This document shows positions 1 to 8,142 of a stretch of DNA of 28,986 nt, in pieces. The translations under genes and the position numbers were made by a program. The notes beneath the pieces are model-generated. The model was not told where the DNA came from. It did no database searches and saw only the letters and a list, made by a program, of their open reading frames with translations. This DNA comes from an uncultured Bacteroidales bacterium (GTDB lineage: Bacteria; Bacteroidota; Bacteroidia; Bacteroidales; UBA932), in the NCBI GenBank assembly GCA_937900465.1, contig CALCEJ010000005.1:1-28986 (forward strand). The letters run 5' to 3'. Position 1 is the stretch's first letter; each line of letters opens with the position of its first letter.

Positions 1-1
1 C

Positions 2-574
2 CCCGCAGCAAAGCCCGAGGCCCCTCAGCCCGAAGCCCCTCAGCCCGAAGCTCCTCAGCCCGAGGCCCCGAAGCCAGATGCCCCCAAGAAGCGCACCCGC
101 GCGAAGACGGGAGCGGCCCTTTCAATGAACTCGATACTTCAGGAGAAGGAAGACGCCCCCGCGGAGGAGGCGCCTTCGGAGAGCGCCGCGCTTCCTTCGG
201 ATGAGAAAGTTACAGAGGCCTGGATGCAGCTTGCGGGCAGGTACGAAGCCGCCGGGAAGCCGCGTCTTGCCGTTATGATAACGAATACGACCCTCCGTAT
301 GGAGGAACAGGACGGGATTAAAGCCGTAACATTCCGGGTTACTAACATCGCCCAGAAAACCTGGATCGAGAAGGAACTCCTCCGTGAGATGGAAAGCCTC
401 GTGAGGGAAAGTGTGGGAACCCGCCGGCTGAACCTCTCCGTGGAAGTTGCCCCGGAGGAACCCTCAAACAAGGAGAAAGTCCCCTATATGCCGGAAGAGA
501 AGGCGAAAGCCCTGATGGATTCGAATCCTGAGGTCCGGGAGTTTATAGCCAGTATGGGCCTTGATACAAAGTAA
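2..574 (+). CDS. dnaX: DNA polymerase III gamma/tau subunit, C-terminal part (5' truncated by window edge)
   Basis: The frame is open from base 2 with no start, so this is the 3' end of a longer gene; the ATG at 125 is only an internal methionine. The visible part begins with a proline/glutamate/alanine linker made of five PEAPQ-like units, then a basic stretch (KKRTRAKTG), then a folded domain of about 115 residues ending YMPEEKAKALMDSNPEV...MGLDTK. That ending is typical, from memory, of the Bacteroidetes DnaX C-terminal domain, the tau part that contacts other replisome subunits. The ATPase modules of the clamp loader would lie outside the window. The next gene starts 4 bp after the stop, suggesting cotranscription. 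The assignment rests on the tail only. Confidence 0.8.
   Translation, partial: PAAKPEAPQPEAPQPEAPQPEAPKPDAPKKRTRAKTGAALSMNSILQEKEDAPAEEAPSESAALPSDEKVTEAWMQLAGRYEAAGKPRLAVMITNTTLRMEEQDGIKAVTFRVTNIAQKTWIEKELLREMESLVRESVGTRRLNLSVEVAPEEPSNKEKVPYMPEEKAKALMDSNPEVREFIASMGLDTK
14..88 (+). repeat. Five 15-bp in-frame tandem units in the dnaX linker
   Basis: Units of the type CCCGAAGCCCCTCAG repeat five times in frame and encode PEAPQ, PEAPQ, PEAPQ, PEAPK and PDAPK. The last two units have drifted. This is a flexible, low-complexity interdomain linker and may vary in copy number between strains. Confidence 0.85.
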
Positions 575-578
575 GATT

Positions 579-1463
579 ATGAAGCTTCACTGCAAAGAAC
601 TTGTCAAGAAATACGGGATGCGCACTGTCGTAAAGGGCGTGTCAATGGAGGTGAATCAGGGAGAGATTGTCGGATTCCTGGGGCCGAACGGCGCCGGTAA
701 GACAACGAGCTTTTATATGATAACCGGACAGATAGTCCCTAACGGCGGGCGTATCTACCTCGATGATGAAGACATCACGGAGCTCCCTATGTACAAGCGC
801 TCCCAAAAGGGAATAGGCTATCTCCCCCAGGAAGCATCCGTCTTCCGGAGAATGTCCGTGGAGGACAACATAATGTCCGTTATGGAGCTTGACAAGAGGC
901 TTACGAAAAAAGACCGTCAGGAGCGTCTTGAAAGGCTTATCGATGAATTCAACCTTTCAAAGGTCCGAAAGTCCCTCGGAATCCAGCTCTCCGGTGGTGA
1001 GAGGCGCCGCTGCGAAATCGCCCGCGCCCTCGCCGTGGACCCCGCTTTCATCCTTCTTGACGAGCCTTTCGCCGGCGTTGACCCCATCGCCGTCGAGGAT
1101 ATCCAGTATATCATCGCAAAACTCAAGTACCGTAATATCGGAGTCATCATAACAGACCACAATGTTGGCGAAACGCTCGCCATCACGGACCGTGCATACC
1201 TCCTTTACGAAGGAACCATCCTTCAGGAAGGGACACCGGAGGCCCTTGCCGCCGATGACGACGTCCGTACGAAGTATCTCGGTTCCGGATTTGTGCTTAA
1301 ACGTTCGAAGTCCGTCGAGCGCGCCCGTCGTGAGGCAGAGGCGGAGCAGCGCGCCCTTTTAAGCCCGGGTGCCGTCGAGGAACAGGTCCCTGGCGGGGAG
1401 GACAGCGCTCCAGCGGTGGCGGAGGCGCCGGAAGAAGCCGGAGACGTTCTTGGAAAATCTTGA
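579..1463 (+). CDS. lptB: LPS export ABC transporter ATP-binding protein LptB
   Basis: The protein is 294 aa from the ATG at 579. A TTG at 561 would add six residues and overlap dnaX, so I prefer 579. Visible ATPase motifs are Walker A GPNGAGKTT (residues 35-43), Q-loop Q84, signature LSGGE (138-141), Walker B ILLDEP (about 158-163) and switch histidine H194. The GxGF(V/I)LKRS-like end of the core and the overall match fit LptB, which powers lipopolysaccharide transport from the inner membrane through LptFGC. After residue 243 there is an unusual charged, alanine/proline/glutamate-rich tail of about 50 residues. Its last 34 codons are antisense to the end of the convergent beta-lactamase-fold gene, so the tail may be dispensable. 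Confidence 0.88.
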   Translation: MKLHCKELVKKYGMRTVVKGVSMEVNQGEIVGFLGPNGAGKTTSFYMITGQIVPNGGRIYLDDEDITELPMYKRSQKGIGYLPQEASVFRRMSVEDNIMSVMELDKRLTKKDRQERLERLIDEFNLSKVRKSLGIQLSGGERRRCEIARALAVDPAFILLDEPFAGVDPIAVEDIQYIIAKLKYRNIGVIITDHNVGETLAITDRAYLLYEGTILQEGTPEALAADDDVRTKYLGSGFVLKRSKSVERARREAEAEQRALLSPGAVEEQVPGGEDSAPAVAEAPEEAGDVLGKS

Positions 1464-2651
1464 GCCCCTCCAGGAGGAGGTATTCGTTACCATAATCCAG
1501 CATTCCCCGTCAGGGTAGACCTTTACAAGGGCTGACGTCCCGGAGAAAGATCCCGTACGGGTCCATTCCCCGTCGGGCTTCGTATCAACCCATCCAAGGC
1601 TGTACGTCGCCTCGTCTACCCACGTGGTCATCTGGCGGATACTCTCAGGGGAGAGTATGTCAGGGACGGCGTCCCGAAGGTCTATCGACGCGACGAAACG
1701 TGCCAGCTCTGACGTAGAAGCAATCCATCCGCCAGCCCCTGAAAGCCCGGAGACATCATTTCCGCCGTAGCACTTGGGGACCATCCTGGAATTGTCATTG
1801 ATGTCCGGGACGTCCTCCGAATCCGGCTGCATATAGTAGCGGGATTCTCCCGGAAGGCGCTCAGCATAGTAATTACCGCCTATGTGGAAGTCATAGCATC
1901 CTGCCGGGGCGAGGACGCTGTCCCTCATATAAGTTTCATAGGGCATTCCGGTAACTTCCTCTATCACCATCGAAAGGAGAAGATACCCGAAATTCGAGTA
2001 TGAACGGTCCTTTCCGGGGGTGTAGGTAAGCCTCTGTCTGAGAAGGTGACGGACAAGCTCATCCTGCGTCGGCGGGGAAGACAGGCCCATCTGCCTTTCC
2101 ATCACCACCGTCGAGAACATGGGGTCTCCCGCCCGGGTAGTGAAGCCGCCCTCGTGGCGGAGGAGGTCTTCAACGGTGATAAGGCAGTAGTTCTGGTCCT
2201 TGTAGGCATCGTCGAAACGGTTCAGGATGCCGTATGGGCCAAAGACGGGGGACTGAAGGGCGAGGCGTCCCTGATCCTTGAGATGCATTATACCGGCGGC
2301 CGTGACGAGCTTCGAAACAGAAGCCATCCTGAGCTTTGTCGACGGACTCATCCTGACGCCCTTCTCTTTGTCAGCCCATCCGTAACCCTTCGCGTAAACA
2401 AGCGAGTCGTTCCGCATTATTGCGAGCGAAGCGCCTTCTATGCACCAGTAGCGGAGGAAACTGTCCACGGAATGGTCCATCTTCTCGAGCTCGGGGATGT
2501 CAGACATCCCGTTCTCGAGTATCTTGTTAAGCTCGGGGAACTCCTTCGGGACTTCCACCTCGGAGTCGTGACCCTTGGAGGAGGTCGCAAGAAGCACCGC
2601 GATAAGCGTCGCGGCTACGATGTCGATAGTTATGAGTCTTCTCCGTGTCAA
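1359..2651 (-). CDS. Serine beta-lactamase-fold hydrolase (class C / peptidase S12 family), membrane-anchored
   Basis: The product is 430 aa. The N-terminus has one hydrophobic segment (about residues 6-22) that could be a signal anchor. The family motifs are present: S111-V-S-K114 (nucleophile and lysine), Y218-S-N220, and a TGS near the C-terminus as the third motif. LLRHEGGF also matches the LLxHxSG segment seen in this family. The fold covers class C beta-lactamases, D-aminopeptidases and esterases; substrate cannot be told, and resistance should not be assumed. The start is a TTG at 2651, 5 bases after the upstream gene's stop; no in-frame ATG gives a full N-terminus. It is the last gene of the minus-strand operon, and its end overlaps lptB by about 105 bp. 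Confidence 0.85.
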   Translation of the reverse strand: MTRRRLITIDIVAATLIAVLLATSSKGHDSEVEVPKEFPELNKILENGMSDIPELEKMDHSVDSFLRYWCIEGASLAIMRNDSLVYAKGYGWADKEKGVRMSPSTKLRMASVSKLVTAAGIMHLKDQGRLALQSPVFGPYGILNRFDDAYKDQNYCLITVEDLLRHEGGFTTRAGDPMFSTVVMERQMGLSSPPTQDELVRHLLRQRLTYTPGKDRSYSNFGYLLLSMVIEEVTGMPYETYMRDSVLAPAGCYDFHIGGNYYAERLPGESRYYMQPDSEDVPDINDNSRMVPKCYGGNDVSGLSGAGGWIASTSELARFVASIDLRDAVPDILSPESIRQMTTWVDEATYSLGWVDTKPDGEWTRTGSFSGTSALVKVYPDGECWIMVTNTSSWRGSRFSKNVSGFFRRLRHRWSAVLPARDLFLDGTRA

Positions 2652-2656
2652 AACAG

Positions 2657-3274
2657 TCAGATCTTGACGAGCCCCGCTTTCCTTCCGAACTCAATGATGA
2701 ATTCGGCCGTTCCTTCGATACCCAGGATCGAACTGTCCACGCAGAGGTCATAGTTCGAAGCTACGCCCCAGTTTCCGAACGTGTAGTAGTTGTAATAAGT
2801 CTCGCGGGTACGGTCCTTACGGCGGATGAGCGCTTCGGCCTGATCCCTGTCAAGACCTTCTATTTCTCCCAGCCTCTTGATCCTGAACTCCTCAGGAGCG
2901 CATATGAACACATCGAGACAGTCCATATCACGGAGGATATAGTCGGCGCATCGGCCTATGATGATTGCGGATTCGCGGGAGGCGATGTCACGGATGACTT
3001 CGCTCTGGATGTTGAACAGCATTGCATCCTTGGAGTAGCCGCTGTCCATATAGCTCGTCCTTCCGGAAGCGAAGAAGCCGGAGAGGGAGAACAGGCTGCG
3101 CTTTTCCTCCTCACGGGAGAAGATATCGGCCGTATAGCCGCTCCGCTCCGCCGCGCGGGAGATAAGCTCGTTGTCGTAAACGGGAAGGCCCAGCATCTTG
3201 CCGATGGCCTTCGCCACATAGCCGCCTCCGCTGCCGAAGGAACGGCCCACATTGATTATTGTGTTACCGGTCAT
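2657..3274 (-). CDS. Cytidylate kinase-like family protein
   Basis: The protein is 205 aa with an N-terminal P-loop GRSFGSGGG (residues 10-18), typical of the cytidylate kinase-like family (AAA_26) found in Bacteroidetes and Firmicutes beside true Cmk. GRCADYILRD and the following DVFIC strand fit the nucleoside-monophosphate kinase core. RRKDRTRETYYNYYT matches the lid region of this family. The substrate is not established. The ATG overlaps the stop of the upstream MATE gene by 4 bp, which implies translational coupling. Confidence 0.85.
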   Translation of the reverse strand: MTGNTIINVGRSFGSGGGYVAKAIGKMLGLPVYDNELISRAAERSGYTADIFSREEEKRSLFSLSGFFASGRTSYMDSGYSKDAMLFNIQSEVIRDIASRESAIIIGRCADYILRDMDCLDVFICAPEEFRIKRLGEIEGLDRDQAEALIRRKDRTRETYYNYYTFGNWGVASNYDLCVDSSILGIEGTAEFIIEFGRKAGLVKI

Positions 3275-4668
3275 ATTTTGCTGCCTAAGATTTCAGGAGA
3301 ATCGCCGTCCCCAAGGGACCCGAGCTTTCGGATAAGCGAGACGGCAAAAAGAGCTGTGATTACGGATGCGATAAAGTCAGAGATGGGGAAGCTCAGCCAA
3401 ACCCCGGATTCGCTCTGGAGTATCCCCGGGAGGATATAGATGCAGGGGAGCAGAAACAGCAGCTGGCGCGAGAGCGAGAGGAAAATGGACTTTGAGACCA
3501 TCCCGAGACACTGGAAAAGATTCGTCGTCACCATCTGGAATCCGATGATCGGAAATACGATGTTCATTTCCCGAAGGCCCCTTGTCGCGAGAGTCTTCAG
3601 CGAGGGGTCGTTTGTAAACGCAGAAACCGCAAGGGAGGGGAACACTTCCGAAATGATGAAGCCGACGCAGCAGACGATTGTCGCTGCGACGCAGGTTCGG
3701 ATATAGACCTCCCGGACACGGGAGTACTGCCTGGCTCCGTAGTTATATCCGGCGATAGGCTGCATCCCCTGGTTGAAGCCCATCACAATCATAACGAACA
3801 GGAAGCAAATCCGGTTCACTATGCCGTATGCGCCGATCGCGAGGTCGCCGCCCCAGTGCAGCAGCTGCCTGTTGATGAATAGAACGACGATGCAGCTCGC
3901 AAGATTCATAAGGAACGGGCCCATTCCGATTTCGAGCGAATCCTTCGCAATCTTCCAGTCCACCCGGAGCATATGCTTCCGGGGCAGATGCAGGAACTTC
4001 TTCTGGTCGAGGAAAAACCAAAGTGTATAGCACAGCGACATAAGCTGGCATATCACCGTCGCAAGCGCTGCGCCCTTGACCCCAAGGTCGAGAGCGAAAA
4101 TGAATATCGGGTCCAGCACCGCATTCGCCCCCACCGTGAACAGGGTAAGGCCCATCGCGGTCTTCGGATTTCCCGAAGACCGTATGACGCTGTTAAGGCC
4201 GAAGTACAGGTGAGTCACGACATTACCTGTCGCAATAATCCTCATATAGTCCCTTGCGAAGGGAAGAGTGTTTTCCGACGCTCCGAAGAAAACGAGGATG
4301 GGGTCTATGAAAAGCAGGACGAATACCGTAAACAGCAGGCCTATGATGATATTCAGGGTAACCTCGTTAGCAAGGACCTTGTTTGCGGATTCGTAATTCT
4401 TCTGCCCGAGCAGCACTGAAATCATCGTAGCGGCGCCAACGCCGACGAGCGTTCCAAGTGCCGACGAGATGTTCATCAGCGGGAAGGTAACACCCAGTCC
4501 GGAAATCGCAAGGGAGCCCACGTCCCGGATATGGCCGATATAAATGCTGTCCACCATATTGTACAGCGAGGATGCCGTCATAGCGATTATGCCGGGGACT
4601 GCGTACTGGGTGAGAAGTTTTCGGATGGGCTTTGTGCCCAGTTCAACGGGGATTGCGCCTTGTGCCAT
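3271..4668 (-). CDS. MATE family multidrug/organic cation exporter
   Basis: The protein is 465 aa with about twelve hydrophobic segments. The opening (LLTQYAVPGIIAMTASSLYN then MVDSIYIGHI) is a characteristic MATE start, and the second half repeats the pattern, as in NorM/DinF/MepA proteins. These are inner-membrane antiporters that expel cationic compounds using sodium or proton gradients. MepA-like features such as GMQPIAGYNYGA are visible around residue 300. The substrate is unknown. The start overlaps the upstream FKBP stop by 1 base (TAATG on the minus strand), placing it firmly in the operon. Confidence 0.92.
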   Translation of the reverse strand: MAQGAIPVELGTKPIRKLLTQYAVPGIIAMTASSLYNMVDSIYIGHIRDVGSLAISGLGVTFPLMNISSALGTLVGVGAATMISVLLGQKNYESANKVLANEVTLNIIIGLLFTVFVLLFIDPILVFFGASENTLPFARDYMRIIATGNVVTHLYFGLNSVIRSSGNPKTAMGLTLFTVGANAVLDPIFIFALDLGVKGAALATVICQLMSLCYTLWFFLDQKKFLHLPRKHMLRVDWKIAKDSLEIGMGPFLMNLASCIVVLFINRQLLHWGGDLAIGAYGIVNRICFLFVMIVMGFNQGMQPIAGYNYGARQYSRVREVYIRTCVAATIVCCVGFIISEVFPSLAVSAFTNDPSLKTLATRGLREMNIVFPIIGFQMVTTNLFQCLGMVSKSIFLSLSRQLLFLLPCIYILPGILQSESGVWLSFPISDFIASVITALFAVSLIRKLGSLGDGDSPEILGSKI

Positions 4669-5744
4669 TACTCCGGAGCGTTAGTGAGTTCCAGGTCGAA
4701 GACAAGGGGTGCGTAGGCGGGAACGATACCCTTTGAGGAGGATCCGTATCCAAGGTCGCTTGAGAATGCGACACGCGCCTTCTCGTTTTCGTGCATAAGG
4801 TAAATGCCTCCCGCGAAACCGGTGACGGTAGTGCTGCCGTCAAGGGTGAGCTTGGTGCAGGTCCCGTTCTTTACCACGGGAAGCGGCTTATAGGTCCTGG
4901 ATGAATTCCAGATGCCGTAGAATTTTGCGGTGTCAGCAATGGTGGTGTCGAAAACCCTGCCGTCAAGCAGCCTTCCGATGTAGTTTACGTATACTGTCGA
5001 GTCCGAAGGAATCTCTTTTTCGGAGGGCTTTTTGAGGGACTGGAAATAGAACCCGCGCTTTTGGAGGCTGTCGTTGCCGGCGACGTACATAGAGTCAATC
5101 CCGCCCATTTTCTCGTCTATGAACTTCTGGAGCTGGAAGATGCCTATGGGCCCGCGGTCTTCGGTGATGTCGCACTGAAGGCGTATGATATCGTCCGTCT
5201 GCTCCTCGAGGGTTATGGTATATATTGCCGATGCTGCGGTTTTGTTTCCGATGTTTTCCTTGTACTTGTCAGCGCTTGTGTATCTTGAATAAGTCATCAG
5301 CCAGGAGGGGATGACAGCTTTACGGGTTCCGCCGACTCTCATCTTGGGAAGCTTTCCGGCGGTTCCCTCGCCTCCGAGGATGGCCTCGATCCCGGCGTAG
5401 CAGAGGGATTCTCCGGTCGTAAGGACGACAGGTCCGTAGTAATTCGAGCTCTTGTAGGTTCCGATCTGCTTTGCCATATCCTCCTTGCCTGTGTAGGATA
5501 CGGTTCCGTCAAGGGATGTGGCCGTATAGGTTGTAAAGATGTATGTGCTGTCCCAGTATGGGCCTGTTCCGGGCGTGTCTTCTATGACATAGACGCCCAT
5601 TCCGTGCTCCCTAGCTTCCGGATAGTTGATTTTGAGCCAGGCGTCGAAATAGTCCGTGGCTTTGGAGACGGTGTCGTCCTCGGTCTTGGCTATGCAGGAG
5701 AAGAGGGCGAGTGCCGCCGCTGCAAGTATGTATATCCTTTTCAT
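4668..5744 (-). CDS. Lipoprotein with two FKBP-type peptidyl-prolyl isomerase-like domains
   Basis: The protein is 358 aa with a lipoprotein signal ending LFSC, lipidated cysteine C17. Two FKBP-like modules follow. The first (about 50-182) contains GGEGTAGKLPKMRVGGTRK and ends IYTITLE; the second (about 248-355) contains VYVNYIGRLLDGRVFDT and GYGSSSKGIVPAYAPLVFDLEL. The C-terminal domain is closer to the family consensus and is the likelier active isomerase; the first may be degenerate. It should act in the periplasm, folding envelope proteins. It lies between a second FKBP lipoprotein (4 bp gap) and the MATE gene. Tandem FKBP lipoproteins resemble gliding-associated GldI-like isomerases of Bacteroidetes, but no gliding genes are visible. 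Confidence 0.82.
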   Translation of the reverse strand: MKRIYILAAAALALFSCIAKTEDDTVSKATDYFDAWLKINYPEAREHGMGVYVIEDTPGTGPYWDSTYIFTTYTATSLDGTVSYTGKEDMAKQIGTYKSSNYYGPVVLTTGESLCYAGIEAILGGEGTAGKLPKMRVGGTRKAVIPSWLMTYSRYTSADKYKENIGNKTAASAIYTITLEEQTDDIIRLQCDITEDRGPIGIFQLQKFIDEKMGGIDSMYVAGNDSLQKRGFYFQSLKKPSEKEIPSDSTVYVNYIGRLLDGRVFDTTIADTAKFYGIWNSSRTYKPLPVVKNGTCTKLTLDGSTTVTGFAGGIYLMHENEKARVAFSSDLGYGSSSKGIVPAYAPLVFDLELTNAPE

Positions 5745-5748
5745 AAAA

Positions 5749-6309
5749 TCAGTCGTTGTCTATGCTGTTCACCCAAATGTGATATGCAAGGGCGGACTTT
5801 GCAGGAATCGTGCCTTGGGCGCTGCGTCCCCACCCGTATTCACCGGAAAACAGTATGTAGCATTCATCCTGGCCCTGAACTCCTTCGAGTCCGTAGCGGA
5901 GACCGGGGATGAGGGAGTCGTCAACAGGGATGGTCGCAATTTCAAAAATAGTGGAGTCCGAGACGGCCCATCCGGCGTCTGAGGCGCTCTGGGCCCTGTT
6001 TGTCGCGAACATATTGGAGGAGGAAACCGAGCTTCCGGACAGGACGTATCCCGCGTAATAGAAGGATACGGTTCCGCCGAAACGGAGGGAATCCGCGAGG
6101 GCGCCTTCCCTCGAAAGGGTGTCGTGAAGGGTTACGCGGACGGTGCCGTGGTTATATGTCACGGTAGCGGTAGTGTCGGACTTGAGGATGTTGTCCACGA
6201 AACTGGAGATGGTGGTTTCCTGTTTGTCATAGGTGGACTGCACGGCCTGCTTCATGCATCCGGCAAGGAGAGCGGCGGCGGCCGCAGCTATGATTATTCC
6301 CCTTCTCAT
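5749..6309 (-). CDS. FKBP-type peptidyl-prolyl isomerase-like lipoprotein
   Basis: The product is 186 aa from the ATG at 6309. Upstream in-frame codons exist, but this start gives a clean lipoprotein signal MRRGIIIAAAAAALLAGC with lipidated C18, and it overlaps the stop of the upstream DHH gene by 4 bp. The body has FKBP features: FGGTVSFYYAGYVL around residues 77-90, and GEYGWGRSAQGTIPAKSALAYHIWV near the end, here split across residues 156-180. It is a single-domain relative of the next gene and probably a periplasmic folding helper. Whether it is catalytically active cannot be judged from sequence alone. Confidence 0.8.
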   Translation of the reverse strand: MRRGIIIAAAAAALLAGCMKQAVQSTYDKQETTISSFVDNILKSDTTATVTYNHGTVRVTLHDTLSREGALADSLRFGGTVSFYYAGYVLSGSSVSSSNMFATNRAQSASDAGWAVSDSTIFEIATIPVDDSLIPGLRYGLEGVQGQDECYILFSGEYGWGRSAQGTIPAKSALAYHIWVNSIDND

Positions 6310-7346
6310 CCGAGGTACTCCATAATTGCTTTTTCTACATAGGGGACGGCATCGTCCGGCGAGGCGATATCCTTTCCGATATAGAGGCGACCTCCAGAGG
6401 CGTTGAAATGACCTCCTCCGTTGAACCATCCGGCGGCGAGTTCCCTTGCGGAAAGGTCGCCCTTGGAACGTATGGACACGCGGAAATACCCTGCGGGGTC
6501 TTCCCTCAGAAGGAGGCTTATCCGGATATTCCCTATCGTGAGGGGAATGTTGACGAGCCCTTCCGTATCGCCTTCTACGATCCGGAACTCTTCGATATCC
6601 TTACTTCGGATTACGATATACGCGGCGCCGGAGGGGAGGGTGACCATTCTTTGCCACTGCATATAGCCTGTCATACGGACGCGGTCTTCGCTTCCTGAAC
6701 GGTACAGCCTGTCGATGATCGCATCCCTCTGAACCCCCGCGCGGAGAAGGCCGGAGGCCATTTCGAGCGTCGAGGGATAGACGGAATTCGAGAAATTGTT
6801 CGTATCCGTAGTCATACCCGTAAGAAGGGCTGCGGCGGATTCTGCGGGAAGATTCTCCGGCGCCATCGCGACGTCATCCATCCGGAGGAGGATTCCGTAG
6901 AGGAGTTCCGCCGATGAGGATATTTCCGTCTCGGAGAATACGAGGTCAAAACTATCCCTTTCCGGATACATATGGTGGTCTATGAGGACCTTCCTGCCGG
7001 AATATGCCTTGAAGATACTTTCAAGGGAATCAGTACGGGAAAAGCCGTTGCAGTCCAGAAGGATCAGGAGGTCGCTGCCCGCGATGAGGGATTCCGCCTT
7101 TTCAGGCTCGCTGTCGTGGAAGGTGATATTGCCGTTCCCGTCACAGATGAAAGCGATGTCCCTTCCAGGGGAGTTGCATATTACGCCCGAGGCGTCCTTG
7201 CCGCGGCTCCTCCGGAGATACTCCACGAGGGCGACCGTGCTCCCGAGGGCATCCCCGTCGGGATGAGTGTGGGACGACACGACGATTTTTTCCGCGCTGT
7301 CAATCAGCGAGGAAAGGGCGGATATGGCGCTTTTGTCTGCTTTCAT
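6306..7346 (-). CDS. nrnA: DHH family phosphoesterase (NrnA-like oligoribonuclease / pAp phosphatase)
   Basis: The protein is 346 aa. DHH motifs are complete: SSHTHPDGDALGS (about 24-36), D98 in LLDCNG, D123-H124-H125 in LIDHH, and D181 in TTDTNN. The C-terminal DHHA1 domain carries GWFNGGGHFNASGG (about 307-319), the substrate-binding GGGH loop. This layout matches the NrnA family, manganese-dependent cytoplasmic enzymes that degrade short RNA oligonucleotides and hydrolyse 3'-phosphoadenosine 5'-phosphate. It is the first gene of the minus-strand operon and is divergent from the gene at 7453, with a TAnnTTTG promoter core just upstream on its strand. Confidence 0.9.
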   Translation of the reverse strand: MKADKSAISALSSLIDSAEKIVVSSHTHPDGDALGSTVALVEYLRRSRGKDASGVICNSPGRDIAFICDGNGNITFHDSEPEKAESLIAGSDLLILLDCNGFSRTDSLESIFKAYSGRKVLIDHHMYPERDSFDLVFSETEISSSAELLYGILLRMDDVAMAPENLPAESAAALLTGMTTDTNNFSNSVYPSTLEMASGLLRAGVQRDAIIDRLYRSGSEDRVRMTGYMQWQRMVTLPSGAAYIVIRSKDIEEFRIVEGDTEGLVNIPLTIGNIRISLLLREDPAGYFRVSIRSKGDLSARELAAGWFNGGGHFNASGGRLYIGKDIASPDDAVPYVEKAIMEYLG

Positions 7347-7357
7347 ATATCGAGTTG

Positions 7358-7365
7358 CAAAGTTA
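7358..7365 (-). promoter_or_regulatory. Promoter core for the nrnA-led operon
   Basis: The minus strand reads TAACTTTG, a full match to the Bacteroidetes -7 element TAnnTTTG, 12 bases before the ATG at 7346. No exact TTTG -33 element is present at the expected distance. The transcript would have a very short leader. Confidence 0.5.
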
Positions 7366-7386
7366 ACAATTTTACCGAAATAGATT

Positions 7387-7418
7387 ATTGCATTTGAGAA
7401 AACCTTTTCCTAACTTTG
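7387..7418 (+). promoter_or_regulatory. Promoter for the 7453 gene cluster
   Basis: TAACTTTG at 7411-7418 matches TAnnTTTG. An ATTG at 7387-7390, 20 bases upstream, could serve as the -33 element. The start site would fall near 7425, giving a leader of about 28 bases. The opposing promoter core lies about 45 bases away, so the two may compete. Confidence 0.6.
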
Positions 7419-7452
7419 TCCCGATTTGTGAAAATATTAAAACACTAAGATA

Positions 7453-8142
7453 ATGAACAAAACATTGAAGGTTATCCTCGAGATCGTCCTCGCCATCGCG
7501 GCTGTCTTCTGCGTCTATCTCATCTACAGCAGCGTTATGAAGCCCGTGAGGTTCAACAAGGAGAAAGAGGCCCGTCAGGCCGTCGCTGTCCAGCGTCTCA
7601 AGGATATCCGTACCCTTCAGGTCGCTTTCAAGGGCGTTACCGGTCACTTCACGGAGTCCGTTGACTCCCTCGTGGACTTCTACAACAACGGCAAGATGGA
7701 CATCACTATGCAGATAGGCTCCAACGATGACTCCCTCGCGGTTGCAAACACCGCCCGGATCAAGAAGAAGAACCGCAAGATCACCAACGAGCAGCTTCTC
7801 GAACTCTACAATCAGGGTGAGAAACTCGTCTTCTCCGTAACTACCCCTATGCCCGTGAAGGATACCCTGTTCCTCGGCCGTGAGGATTTCTGCATCGACT
7901 CGCTGAAGACCATCCCCTACTCCGGCGGTTACCCCGTCCAGATGGAGGCTATCGTCAAGTCCGTCTCCGGTGTCCAGGTCCCTCTGTTCGAGGCCCGTAT
8001 GCCCTGGAAGGCTATCCTTATGGGAATGGACTATCAGCTTATCGTGAACCTCGATGCTGAATGCGAAAGGCAGAACAGGTATGAGGGCCTCCAGGTCGGC
8101 AGCGTGAGCGCACCTAACAATAATGCCGGTAACTGGGAGTAA
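7453..8142 (+). CDS. Conserved Bacteroidetes protein with N-terminal membrane anchor, pseudopilin-like region
   Basis: The product is 229 aa and I do not recognise a named family. One N-terminal hydrophobic helix (about residues 7-28) is followed by a charged amphipathic stretch with RLKDIRTLQVAFKGVTGHF (about 48-66). That resembles the region after the pilin helix in GspG-like pseudopilins, where a DLRTL-type segment precedes a glycine and an aromatic residue. No prepilin peptidase site (Gly before a hydrophobic run with Glu at +5) is seen, so it is not a canonical pilin. Codons are strongly biased (GTC, CTC, ATC, CGT), suggesting high expression. The next gene, DUF3822, overlaps it by 20 bp. 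Confidence 0.75.
   Translation: MNKTLKVILEIVLAIAAVFCVYLIYSSVMKPVRFNKEKEARQAVAVQRLKDIRTLQVAFKGVTGHFTESVDSLVDFYNNGKMDITMQIGSNDDSLAVANTARIKKKNRKITNEQLLELYNQGEKLVFSVTTPMPVKDTLFLGREDFCIDSLKTIPYSGGYPVQMEAIVKSVSGVQVPLFEARMPWKAILMGMDYQLIVNLDAECERQNRYEGLQVGSVSAPNNNAGNWE

Noticed and set aside
1359..2651. Antibiotic-resistance beta-lactamase
   Set aside because: The fold motifs are present, but the family is mostly esterases and peptidases and nothing in the sequence indicates drug hydrolysis.
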